Shown here: positions 45,143-55,780 of the stretch, piece by piece
Layout: each line of letters starts with the position of its first letter
How positions within the stretch are numbered: the first letter of the stretch is position 1
Assembly: GCF_019320115.1 (NCBI RefSeq)
Contig: NC_089598.1
Coordinates: 87,373,560 to 87,437,559 of the forward strand
Source of the DNA: Miscanthus floridulus
Lineage: Eukaryota > Streptophyta > Magnoliopsida > Poales > Poaceae
Direction of reading: 5' to 3'
DNA: 64,000 nucleotides
Program-made: the position numbers and the translations under genes
The notes under the pieces: generated by a model
The model's database searches: none
What the model was told of the DNA's origin: nothing
Seen by the model: only the letters and a program-made list of their open reading frames with translations

Positions 45143-45675
45143 GCAGCACCGAGCCCATCGTCCTGGCCTCGCAGTTCGTTCCCGCTGCCGCCCCTACCCA
45201 CCACCGCGAGCTGCCGGTGTCGCAGGCCGGCGTGTCTGATCTGGCCGTCGTCGGGGATAACTTCACCCACGACGGTGCGTCCACGTCTGCTGCACCTCCT
45301 CCAGTGCCTCGGCTAACTCCCAAGGATCTGCTGCTCGAAATCGGCCTGCCTGGTCGCGGCGGCCCGGGTGGGGCGCAGTAAGGAGGCTGAAGCTGCGTCA
45401 GGTGCCGAGGGGCTGCCGGCGATCGACTGCGATTATCTCATGCGGTTCCTTCGAGTACTGGACATGTGATCTTACCGTCTACTATCCGTGATGATTATGC
45501 ATGTTTTTCTATTCCAGAATTCGAAAACAATGTGAATGTATTATCGATTTAACTGGACTTGTGATGCCTCCTGACCGTGTGCTTGGGTCAGTATGTATTG
45601 TTCTGTAGTAGTTTGTAACTTGTTTCAGTTTCCCTGTGCTGTGAGCAATGAACAAAAAAATGTTGGCTGAAGTAA

Positions 45676-45760
45676 GGTTCTATTTGATACGGCTTCGTCC
45701 GGTTCTAGCTCCTTTCTACAGTGCATGTGTGGAGGAGTCAGAGCTCCACTGAACAGGGCC
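45676..45760. mobile_element. Small hAT-like MITE, copy 1
   Basis: About 85 bp from GGTTCTATTTGATACGGC to ACTGAACAGGGCC, with GAGCTCC/GGAGTC inverse words inside. The same element lies at the matching place in copy 2 (50386-50467), so it predates the duplication. Confidence 0.55.
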
Positions 45761-47455
45761 TAAGTAGTCTTCAATCCAGATCTCAAGTTTCGTCACCATG
45801 GATGTGTTTTGTTTACAGTTAATCGATCATATTGCTATTTATTAGTGATCTCATTATGTTCATGCTGGTTACTTATTTTTGGGAATTTGGGAGATCTTTC
45901 CTTCAACAAGAGACAAGATCGAAAACATTTTCATAGTCGTTTTGGAACTACAATTGCAAGGATAAGATCGATTCTAATAATCAATGACTATTCTTGTATT
46001 GCAAAATCCAACGAATTGGAATTAATGTGTGCATCACAGTAAGTTTGATACAAAGACTAATTACTAATCAAGGTATATAATTGGCTTTCAAAACAAAGAG
46101 GATGTAACTGTGTACCCTCTCTATTTAGGGAAACCTAAAAAGGTATAACGGTCGGTTTGGTATCTAAACCCCGACTACGGTATATCCATACTGTCTAATT
46201 GTGACGTTATGTTATTCTATAATACCGACCTTTCCATTTTGCTCCTTACTGTGTCAAATTATATAACCAACTGACCTAATTAGGTCCTATAGTCCGCTTT
46301 AATTCGATATCAAACAAGCTTACTTATACAAGGAGTGAAACTTATCACAACCTTAGTTAGATTAGGCCTTGTCTAGCATTAACAAGCTAGCCATCGCCAT
46401 CACGTCCCCTTCTTCCTCCCATTCTACGACTACTTCAGGTCTACTATGGGGCTTTGGAGTTGAGGCCGTGCTTGGAGAGGGAGGCAACAATAACAATCAA
46501 CTTGGTTTTGTGAAGGAGTTAACATGCCACAATGGAGGTATTATGGTTGGCCGGTGGTGGTCGGACTTGGGGAAGAAGGTGCTTTTCAAGGTGATCTAAT
46601 ACTCCTTGGTCTTGGTCGCCCTCCCAAAATGGAATGCAGTGCGAAAATTGAAATGCGCGCGGAAAAAAACGGAGAGTGGCGCACATATGTCCCGCTATAT
46701 TTTCATGGGTCCACTCTTCCTGATTGAGATAGGGTATAAAAGAAAATCCCAAACCCTAGCAAAATCTCCCCACCCCCGTGCCACCTCCCACGCCTGTCGT
46801 GGCCACCCCCAACGCGCCCCGACCATCGTGGGCTGCCCCTTTGCCTCCCCACTCCCATCGTGGGCCGCCCCTCCGTTCGCGCCCTGGCCGCCGTGGCCGG
46901 CTCCTCCGGTTGCGCCCTGGCTGCCGCGTCCAGCTCCTCAACCAGGAGCTTGGGACATCGAGTTCTCGAATAAAAGAAGGTCCAATACCGGAGGCCTGCT
47001 TGCTCTAGTTCTCCTCCAATTCAAGATGAATTGAGCATCAATTCTGATTTTGTTTCCATCTGCATCCAAATTCAAAGAAGCCAAGTCTAGCTTCCGTCCC
47101 AAATATTGTTCCCAAATTCTTGCCAGGTTTAGGAAACTTAATAGGGCCTAAGGATATAGTTATTACGACTCCTTCCATCCATCAATGTCCAGCATATATA
47201 TATTTTAATAAGGAAATAATTTAGAATTAGATTTTATATTTTAATTTCTCTTTCGGTATATATATAATGTCATAAGGTCTTCTTCTTAAGCACAATGCCT
47301 GATGCTATCTTACCCCCGTGGGTCAAGTTTTTTTTAATGTCAATTATTAATGAACATCATCATAAAATTCATCCGAATGGGAATTGCAAGTAGGACCCAA
47401 AAAATAAGGTGACCTCTTTTTTTTAGAGGAAAAAATAGGGATGACCATCACCAAT
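45761..47455. other. 3' flank of AP2 copy 1, no gene supported
   Basis: Mostly alignable with 50468-52480 of copy 2. The exception is 46635-46955, which is unique to copy 1 and begins with a TATA-like GGGTATAAAAG (about 46732) followed by C-rich sequence that could encode Pro/Ala-rich peptides. Confidence 0.4.
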
Positions 47456-47459
47456 TCAC

Positions 47460-48340
47460 AATAGCAAGGCTAGTTTCCATTCCATTATCTTGTGTGCTTC
47501 CCAGTTATTACTTGTACTACTAGTCCACAATGTATTTTTAGCAGCCTTTTATTGTTTGGCGGCAGTTGCTAGCTTTTCCATTGTTTTCTGTAAGAAAGTT
47601 ACTTTATTTTTGTTTTCATGGCAGGAGGGGGAGAAACGTGATAACTCTGGACAAGAAAGGGATAGACGGTTTTTATTCCAAAAAAAAAAAGCGAAAACTT
47701 GCAGTTCTCCCCGTCAATCCTCCAGGACCCAAACAACTCACTTTTCGCCCATGAACCGTTTGTGTCAATGGATTGGTTTGATCAAAAACTTGAGCTAAGG
47801 GGTATGTGCCAAAAAAGGTCTCATAAGTAGTAATTAATAAAATCGAAGTTGAAGTTGGAGTTACCAAAGTTTGTGGAGTCGGACGGTTTGTCTTAGAGAT
47901 GTAGTAGAGCCATGATTATTTCCTTAGATCAGAAGACTCTATGCATGCATTTAGTTAAAAAGTAGAGGAGTACTGAACAAGGCCTATCCCTAAGAAACGG
48001 CGGAAAAGCTAGATCTATCTTTTGTCACAAACGGTGAAAGTGTAAAAATTCCTATAGGAAATCAAACCACAGCCTTTCTCTTTGCCTTCCAGTTATACTC
48101 CACACCAGATACCCCAAAACGAGGGCTAGAATTTTTTCAGTTTTCTAATATAAAAAAGAAAATGGACCAAAAAAATTAGCGAGGTCCATGATTTCACAAA
48201 AAAATATTTGGTCGATGGAAAACCACAATCAATCAACTAAGATCTATGATATATAAGAAAAATAATAAGCAAATAGAAAAAGTATCGAACAAGTTCTTAC
48301 CCGATGTGGCTTTTAGACGGTATGACGCTTCTTTGTAACC
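47460..48340. repeat. Left arm of the inverted-repeat family, duplication copy 1
   Basis: Aligns with 52487-53140 (copy 2) and 42470-43040. No closing right arm follows it, because copy 1 breaks at about 48847 before the position where copy 2 has one. Confidence 0.65.
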
Positions 48341-48847
48341 ACGAGGTAGAAACAGAACATCCTCAACATCATGTGGCTTTTAGATGGTATGACGCTTCTT
48401 CGAGGCTAGAAATATGAACATCCTCATCCTCACATAGTTTTTTGTGGTAGTACTAGAGATCTCCTTTTGTGGTCGTAGAAATTCTAGCCTTAGATCTGCT
48501 TCCATCCACTGGAGATCATAGAAATCGATGAATTTAAGAGCAACGGCATAACGACAGACTAGCACAAAGGAAGGGATTTGGGTGATTTTTTTGCTAGGCT
48601 TACCTAGGGAAGGGGGAAGAGGTGAGGCGACGGATAGAGAGGCGAGGCGACAGATAGAGGAGAGGATGCGGCGTCGATGCATTTGTTCAGAGTCGGTTAG
48701 AAGTATATATAGAGCGTGAAGGCCATATACGACATGAACATCCATAGCGTCATCCTCACGACTTGCTTTGTCGTGGACGGCATCATACGCCGGTTTCATC
48801 ATAATGCATTATGTTACTCGATCGTGTTATAGTATAACTACATTGAT

Positions 48848-48994
48848 GCAACAAGAAATTAAGGTACACCGACCTCGTACTTGGGATGCATGTTTCCTTC
48901 TCCAAAACCCTAAAACTCACAAACAAATCTCCCTCTCCCTCTCCCTCTCACACATTCCATTTCATCAACCCTCACCAAGAATTTTGTTCATCAT
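48848..48994. other. Junction between the two duplication copies
   Basis: About 150 bp not shared by the copies, with a CT-rich run CTCCCTCTCCCTCTCCCTCTC (48931-48951) and the words CATCCATCCATG. The CT run might be a pyrimidine patch of the copy 2 promoter. Confidence 0.35.
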
Positions 48995-49351
48995 CCATCC
49001 ATGATAAAATTAATTACCAGGACCACCGACGCAAGCAAGCCGCGGCGCCTGCGAGGATATCGCGTCACCATCTCTGACCGTGCATGCAGAGTTGCAAACG
49101 GCCGAGCCCGGCAGGGGTGCAGCCCAACGCGGGCGCGGCTCTTGCGGGGAACCGTCGCGGCCGAGAACGCCTGCCGCGCGCATAACGAGGCACGGCACGA
49201 CGGAGAGAAAAGCTCGCGGAAAGGCACGAAGCAAGCACGACAAGCTATCGGTCTTTGGCGTGGGGCAACGCGAGGCCAGCCGAAACGCCAGTCGGCGGCG
49301 TGCAGTGAGTCAGTGACAGCCTTCGGCACACACGCGACGCGAACGCGAGCC

Positions 49352-49361
49352 CTATATTAAA
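49352..49361 (+). promoter_or_regulatory. TATA box of AP2/ERF copy 2
   Basis: CTATATTAAA about 145 bp upstream of the ATG at 49503, in the position homologous to the weaker element of copy 1. Confidence 0.5.
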
Positions 49362-49502
49362 ACGGCAGGTGTACCGTGTACCCCTAGCCACATCCACATC
49401 AGCGAGCGCTGCACAACCGGCAGGCAGCCAGGCACAGCGGAGTCGAGGTAGTGCACCTGTGGCCTGTGCAGCAGGCAGTGAGAGGAAAGAGTGCGTTCGA
49501 GG

Positions 49503-50105
49503 ATGCAAGGCGGCGTGATCGAGCTCGCGAGGCAGGCGGCGGCCGCGGCGAGGGCCGAGCGAGGGGTGCGTGGTCCGGGCAGGCTGCCGGTGCGTAGGTA
49601 CCGCGGCGTCATGAGGCGAGGCGACATGTACGTCGCCGAGATCATGGACGCCGCGGGCCTCCGCCCGGTGTGGCTCGGGTCGTACGCGACTCCCGAGGAG
49701 GCAGCGTACGCGTACGACGCCGCCGCGAGGATCATGCACGGGAACAAGGCCAAGCCCAACTTCCCCGAGACCCCGGCGCCGGCCGCCCACGCTGGGGTGC
49801 TCCTGCTGGTGGGGTACGCTCGCGTGTGTGCGCCGCTCTACGGCCAGCAGCCGGCGCCGCCTCAGGCGCCTGCGGCGCCGGTGGGCGGCGGAGCGCAGCG
49901 TCAGGCGTTCGCCGTCCAGCAGGCAGCGGCCCCTACCCAGCACCACGAGCTGCCGGTGTCGCAGGCCAGCGTGCCTGATCAGGCCGTTGTCGGGGATAAC
50001 TTCACCGACGACGGTGCGTCCTCGTCTGCTGGACGTCCTCCAGTGCCTCGGCTCGCACTCAAAGTCGATCTGCCTGGTCGCGGCGGTCCGGGTGGGGCGC
50101 AGTAA
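49503..50105 (+). CDS. AP2/ERF-domain transcription factor, copy 2, 200 aa
   Basis: Single exon from ATG 49503 ([20 protein letters not shown]). The AP2/ERF domain spans residues 33-88: [17 protein letters not shown], then [20 protein letters not shown] and AKPNFP. It keeps the YVAEI strand that copy 1 has lost, so it is closer to the family norm, although shorter than usual between YRGV and AEI. The C-terminal half is Ala/Pro/Gln-rich, ending [19 protein letters not shown] and GRGGPGGAQ, without a recognisable repression or activation motif. No intron, as in most ERF genes. An in-frame upstream GTG at 49491 is not used as start. It is likely the functional member of the pair. Confidence 0.82.
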   Translation: MQGGVIELARQAAAAARAERGVRGPGRLPVRRYRGVMRRGDMYVAEIMDAAGLRPVWLGSYATPEEAAYAYDAAARIMHGNKAKPNFPETPAPAAHAGVLLLVGYARVCAPLYGQQPAPPQAPAAPVGGGAQRQAFAVQQAAAPTQHHELPVSQASVPDQAVVGDNFTDDGASSSAGRPPVPRLALKVDLPGRGGPGGAQ

Positions 50106-50385
50106 GGAGGCAGAAGCTGCGTCAGGTGCCGAGGGGCTGCCGATCGACTGCGATTATCTCATGTGGTTCCTTCGAGTACTCGACAAGTGATCTTTGTTAC
50201 CGTCTATAGTATCCAAGATGATTATGTATGTTTTTCTATTCCGAAATTCGAAAACAATGTGTATGACTTGTGATGCCTCCTGAGTCAGTATGTATTGTTC
50301 TGTAGTAGTTCGTTCGTAACTTTCAGTTTCCCTGTGCCACGAGCAAAAAAAAAAAAAAAAAAAAAAAGAAAAGTTGGTTGAAGTA

Positions 50386-50467
50386 AGGGTCTATTTGATA
50401 CAGCTTCGTCTGGCTCTGGCTCCTTTCTACAATGTGCAAAGGAGTCGGAGCTCCACTGAACGGGGCC
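50386..50467. mobile_element. Small hAT-like MITE, copy 2
   Basis: Homologous to 45676-45760. It directly follows an A-run of about 23 bases (50346-50367), which is only 7 bases long in copy 1. Confidence 0.55.
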
Positions 50468-51319
50468 TAAGTAGTCTTGTATTTAGATCTCAAGTTTCGT
50501 CACCATGCATGTGTTTTGTTTACAGTTAATCATATTGCTATTTAATTTGTCATCTCATCATGTTTATGCTGATTACTTATTTTGGGATTTTGGGAGATCT
50601 TTCCTTCAACAAGAGACAAGATCAACATTGTTAGAGAAAACATTTTCATAATTATTTTGGAACTACAACTGCAAGGATAAGGTCGACTGTAATAATCAAC
50701 GACTATTCTTGTATTGCAAAATCCAACAAAATTAATGTGTGCATCACAGTAAGTTTGATAGAATGACTAATTACTAATCAAGGTATTATAATTTGCTTTC
50801 AAAACAAAGAGGATGTAACTGTGTACCCCCTCCATTTATGAAAACCTAAAAAACGTATAACGGTCGATTTGGTATCTAAACTAACTATGGTATATCCTTA
50901 TACTGTCTAATTGTGACGTTATGTTATTCGAAGCTGACCTTTCCATTTGGCTCCTTATTATTGTCAAATAATGTAACCAACTGATCTAACTAGGTCCTAT
51001 ATATAGTCCGTTTAATTCGATATCAAACAAACTTACTTATACAACTAGTGAAACAATCAACTTGGTTTTGTGAAGGAGTTAACATGCCACAATGGAGGTA
51101 TTATGGTTGGCCGGTGGTGGTCGGACTTGGGTAGAAGGTGATTTTCAGGGCCATCTAATACTGCATGACCTTGGTAGCCCTCCCAAAATGGAATGTTAGA
51201 TATATACCGGTGTATGTTTTGATACTAATTTGTGTTTTTGACTTGTCATAGTGGTTGATCTATATGTTGAATTTTGTGTTTTGTGTATCATGGTCCCATT
51301 TCATATTTCAAAGTGGTTC
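50468..51319. other. 3' flank of AP2 copy 2, no gene supported
   Basis: Alignable with copy 1 up to about 51195. After that the copies hold unrelated sequence until about 52045. Confidence 0.4.
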
Positions 51320-52110
51320 TCACTTCTCCCCATGAAAATAATTATCGGCGGTCCATTGACAATGAAGGTCAAAGGCGATAGTTGATGGCAAATACTAGCG
51401 ATAGTCGAAGGGTAGTGATACATGAGTGCCAAACCGTAGGGGTGGTCGGGTGTTGCAAGCAACTAGCATAAGGAGCTCATGAACCTCATATGTTCCTTCT
51501 GGAGCCGAGGGTGTTGAGTCTTCAATTTAGAGGGTTAAAAACCTTTGGATTCTGGAGGCCTTGCTTTAGTTGCCCACCAGCTTTCAAATGTTTTTTTTTC
51601 TCACCATGACGGTGGTCGTTGGCGGAAGGTCAAAGGAGATGGACGTTGGAAAATACCAACGGTGGATGATTGTAGAGTTAGACGAGTACTAGATGGTTGG
51701 TGTGGTAGGGGGGTTCTAACAACTAGCATAAGGACCACACGAACCTTGTTTGTCGTTCCTTCTAGAGTTTGGGAGGGCATTGAGTTCATCTAATAAGAGG
51801 GTTCATTCTTTGGATCCTTGAGGCCCTACCCTCTAGTTGTTCTTCAACTTTCAATATTGGTTTCTCAATGTGATAATGACTAGAGGTGATCCATCCACAA
51901 CAAAGGTTAGAGGTGATGGATAGTGGCAAAAGAGCAGTGGTCATTGGTAGAGGCTGAAGAGTACCAGATCAGTGTGGTCGTTGGTTGGTGGCAATTGGCA
52001 TAAGAAGCTAATGGACCTGCTTGTCCCTTCAATCAGGATTTAGGGGTGTCGAGTTCTCGAATAAGAAGGTCCAACCATTTGATACTAGAGGCCTTTCTCT
52101 AGTTGTCCTC
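51320..52110. repeat. Three-unit tandem repeat, period about 260-272 bp
   Basis: Three diverged units share ordered words. AACTAGCATAAGG-like words stand at 51461, 51721 and 51993, each followed by a TGTTCCTTC/GTTCCTTC/CCCTTCAAT word, a TTGAG/TCGAG...AGAGGG/AGAAGG block and GAGGCC...CTAGTTG. Only the last part of the third unit exists in copy 1 (46955-47030). Confidence 0.65.
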
Positions 52111-52486
52111 CAATTCAAGATGAATTGAGCATCAAATTCTGATTTTGTTTCCATCTGCATCCAAAACAATTCAAAGAAGCCAAGTCTAGCTTCCCCAAAT
52201 TTTGTTCCCAAGTTCTTGCTAGATTTAGCAAACTGAATAGGGCCTAGGGTTATAGTTATTACTCCATCCATCCATCCATCCATCAATGTGCAGCATATAT
52301 ACATTTTTATAGGGAAAAATTTTAAAATTAGATTTTATATTTTAATTTCTCTTCGCTAATGTCAATTATTAATGAATATCATCATAAAATTAATCCGAAT
52401 GGGAATTGCAAGTAGGAACCAAAAAATAAGGTGACCTTTTTTTTAGAGGAAAAAATAGGGATGACCTTCACCAATTCAAAATAGCA

Positions 52487-52890
52487 AGGCAAGTTTCCAA
52501 GCCATTATCTTGTGTGCTTCCCAGTTATTACTTGTACTACTAATCTTATTACTTGTACTACTAGTCCACAATGTATTTTTAGTAGCCTTTTATTTTTTTG
52601 GCCGCAGTTGCTAGCTTTTCCCTTGATTTCCGTAAGAAAGTTACTTTTTTTCTTTCATGGCAGGAGGGGAGAAACATGAGAACTCTCTGGACAAGAAAGC
52701 CATAGACAGTTTTTCTTCCAAAAAAAGAGAAAGAGATAGATGGTTTGTCTTAGAGATGTAGTAGAGTCATGATTCTCTCCTTAGATCAGAAGACTCTATG
52801 CATGCGTTGAGTTAAAAAGTAGAACAAGGCCTAGCCCTAAGAAACGACTGAAAAAGCTAGATCGATCTTTTGTCACAAATGGTGAAATTT
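52487..52890 (+). repeat. Left arm of the long inverted repeat
   Basis: Imperfect inverse of 53997-54340. Matching landmarks are GGCAAGTTTCCAAG, TTGCTAGCTTTTCC, TAGACAGTTTTTCTT, CTCTATGCATGC and TTTTGTCACAAATGGTGAAA. Both arms carry indels, so this is an old structure. Confidence 0.7.
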
Positions 52891-53996
52891 CAAAATGCCT
52901 ATAGGAAATCAAACCACACAATGAGGGCTAGACTTTGTTCAGTTTTCTAATATAAAAAAGAAAATGAACCAAAAAAATTAGCGAGGTTCATGATTTCACA
53001 AAAATTATTTGGTCGAGGGGAAGCCACAATAATCAATCAACTAAGATCTAAGATATGTAAGAAAAATAAGAAATTAAAAAAAAGAACTTAACAAGTTCTT
53101 ACCCGATGTGGCTTTTAGACGGTATGACGCTTCTTCGTAACCATGAGGCTAGAAACATGAACATCCTCAAACTCACGTGGGTTTGAGATGGTATGACACT
53201 TTCGCAACCATGAGGCTAGAAATATGAACATCCTCATCCTCACAAGTTCTGGTGCTAGTACTAGAGATCTCCTTTTGTGGTAGTAGAGATTCTAGTTCTA
53301 GCCCTAGATCTGCTTCCATCCACAGGAGATCATAGAAATAGATGAATTTCAGAGCAGCAACATAGTATGGACTAGCACAAAGAAGAGATTTGGGTAATTT
53401 CTTTGCTAGCTAGGCTTACCGAGGGAAGGGCGAAGAGGCGAGGCGATGGATAGACGAGGAGGATGTGACGTTGATGCATTTGTTCAGAGCCGGTTAGAAG
53501 TATATATAGAGCGTGAAGGCCATATACGACATGAACATCTGTAGCGTCATCCTCATGACTTGCTTTGTCGTGGACGGCATCATACGCCGGTTTCAACATA
53601 CCACTTTTACGTTACTCGATCATGTTATAACTACATTGACGTCGTCCATCAGAGATGTAGTTGATGATGGAGAGGCAGAGAAGATGGTGGAAGCATAGGA
53701 ATTCAAGTCCAGTGGCAATCGTCCACTTTTCACTCCTACTACGACGGAGGGGGAAAGCTAGAAGTAAAGATATATATGGTTAGAGATAGTTGGCGATGTA
53801 TACAAACCCTAGAGATAAGGATAGAATGCTAGAGATAGAATAGGGTTAGGCCTAATATAACTTGGCTTGTACTCTAAGTCTTTCATTCCTCATATGTACC
53901 TGTAAATACCTCAGATTATTAGGGTTTTCACCATACCTAATATTTTCCACACACACAATCCCTACTTAATTAGGTCTAAGGAAAAAGAAATTATAT
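52891..53996. other. Spacer between the inverted arms
   Basis: About 1.1 kb. It contains a repeated GGTATGACGCTT/GGTATGACACTT word (53120 and 53191) and the plus-strand TATA-like TATATATAGAGCG (53502-53514) followed by sequence conserved in copy 1. The minus frame 53372-53599 is conserved in copy 1 (48380-48802) but has no recognisable domain. No transposase is seen. Confidence 0.45.
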
Positions 53997-54340
53997 ACTT
54001 TCACCATTTATAACAAAAGACCTGTAGCTTTTATTTTCCATTTCGAAGGAAAGGTTTAAGGTCTCTAGTTTTCAACTAAATGCATGGATAGAGGCTAATC
54101 TAAAGCAAATAATCAATGACTCCATCTCTAAGAACAAACCGTCTATCACTTTCTAGCTTCTTCAGTTTGCATTTTGCTCCCTCCAGCCAAAGAAAGAAAA
54201 GTTAGTGATAATCCATTATTTCCAAAAAAGAAAGCTAGCAACCCTCGCTAGTTAAAAGCTGCTAAGAAACACTGGACTATAAGGACAAGTAACTCTAAAT
54301 CACAAGTGAATGAAACAAGATGATAGTGTGGAAACTTGCC
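53997..54340 (-). repeat. Right arm of the long inverted repeat
   Basis: Inverse of 52487-52890. Family-level similarity to 37484-38480 continues to 54544, where the Gypsy-like element begins. Confidence 0.7.
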
Positions 54341-54544
54341 TTCTTCCTATTGTTGGTATGTGTATGATTATGTATACCAATGTTAAGAAAAGTGAATTCA
54401 AGCAGCGAATAATTCTGAACAAAATGTCTTTCTATGGTTTAGTTCCATACTATTTTGTGGAGATTAATAACTTTTTTATGATCAACAATCCATATTTCTA
54501 TTCCTTGTTTTGGGACTCTCACTTAAGAGTTAACACACCATCAT

Positions 54545-55760
54545 TGTCTGGGTTATAACCCCGGGGTGTCCCAAGGCACTATTTAGTTAGCAGGCCATGC
54601 GGCCTACAATACAACAGCTAACGAAGGCCCGAACGACCGAGGCCTAGCGAAAGCCGAGCGGAGCAGGCCAGCCGCCAAGGCTAGGGTCATCCCCGACCTC
54701 GTCCACCCGCCTTAGTACACGACACTCGCAAGACGCACGACCTCTCCCCGTCACGACCCCCCGAAAGGGATGGGGGGAGGTCGAGCGCAGCTAGGCGCAC
54801 CTGCTTTGACAAGAGAAAGCATGCCGCACTGACCCCGCAAGGACTGAGGGGACATCAGTCACCTCAGCCCGGCCAGACACCATCCCTGTGCCATGCCGCA
54901 CCGACGAGACAACACCGCACCACGGTGGCAATAGGTAGGACACCCACCATCCAAATACGGACTGACTAGACGCTTGTATGATCCCACCCACTACGGGATG
55001 GGGATCCACGACAAGGGGATCGATGAAAAGGCCATCCAGACCGACAGAGCACCCTGACCCTGACGATTGGGGTCGTGGCCGTCGGCCCCATAAAGCGACC
55101 AAGCGATCGACGACCCAGGGCAGCTACCTACTTTGGGTACGGCGCCCCTAGGAACCAGGAGACGATGACAAAGGCCACGATAGACACCACGTTGCATAGG
55201 ACAGCTGATGAACCACCATCGAGGCTACAGTGCCAGCATGGCCGGCATGGTAGCGCCGCATCAAACCCTACCGCAACATGGCTAGAAGACCATGACAATA
55301 GCCATGACCGAACGTGCACCAGAAGATGGCGTAGCTTGCAAGCCAAGTTAGCTAGGCCCTCCCTCAGGTTCTTGACCCTTCGGTCGGGAGAACCTCCTCT
55401 TTGTAAAAGCCCTAGCCCCAAACTCTATATAAGGGCAGCCAGGGCACCCATCTCGAGGGACAATTCACATACTCTACCATTCCATTCATTCACCATTGTA
55501 GTAGGGCTCCTAGAGCTTCTCTTCGGGCGGCCCTTTGCCTAGCATAGGTCCTTTCATCTCTTCCACCTTTCTTGCACCCCCATTGTAAGAACTTCAGAGC
55601 ATTCAAGCGAGGAAAACGCACTCGACCATCTCTGAGACTGGACATAGGGCCTCGCCCAGAACTAGTATAAATCCTTGTGTCCATTGGATGCTACCATCGT
55701 CTTCCTAGAGCAGCGCGATAATCGTCTAAGTTTACTAGTCCGGTTTACAAAACACTGACA
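54545..55760 (+). repeat. 5' LTR of the Gypsy-like element
   Basis: 1216 bp, ending ACTGACA. TATA box TATATAA at 55426-55432. It has interrupted the right side of the inverted-repeat unit at 54544. Confidence 0.82.
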
Positions 55761-55761
55761 A

Positions 55762-55780
55762 TTGGCACGCCAAGTAGGGG
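55762..55780 (+). other. Primer binding site of the Gypsy-like element
   Basis: TTGGCACGCCAAGTAGGGG, one base after the LTR end. It is a variant of the TTGGCGCGCC-type site of grass Gypsy elements. Confidence 0.7.

Larger units (their letters stand above)
44205..48847 (+). repeat. Tandem duplication, copy 1 (AP2/ERF unit)
   Basis: About 4.6 kb that aligns with 48995-53643. The shared landmarks are in the same order: the upstream word GCAAGCAAAGCCGCGGCG, the AP2 gene, a small MITE after the gene, the AACATGCCACAATGGAGGTA block (46520; 51080 in copy 2), the left arm of the inverted repeat, and the end at GCATCATACGCCGGTTTCA. Copy 1 alone has 46635-46955. Similarity stops near 48847. Confidence 0.8.
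48995..53643 (+). repeat. Tandem duplication, copy 2 (AP2/ERF unit)
   Basis: Aligns with 44205-48847 over its whole length. Copy 2 alone has the three-unit tandem repeat at 51320-52110. It continues into 53645-54544, which is absent from copy 1 but present at 37505-38440. Confidence 0.8.

Noticed and set aside
44065..45381. 438-codon plus-strand frame over AP2 copy 1
   Set aside because: It reads the AP2 domain in the wrong frame and starts far upstream of the TATA element. Only its last part matches the copy 2 C-terminus, which is explained by the frameshift.
50346..50367. Run of about 23 A after the intronless AP2 copy 2, suggesting a retrogene
   Set aside because: The same run, 7 A long, stands in copy 1, and homology continues for kilobases on both sides, including the promoter, so the copies arose by DNA duplication. 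Most ERF genes are intronless anyway.
51601..51793. Open frame inside the three-unit repeat
   Set aside because: Not maintained in the other units, so it is chance.
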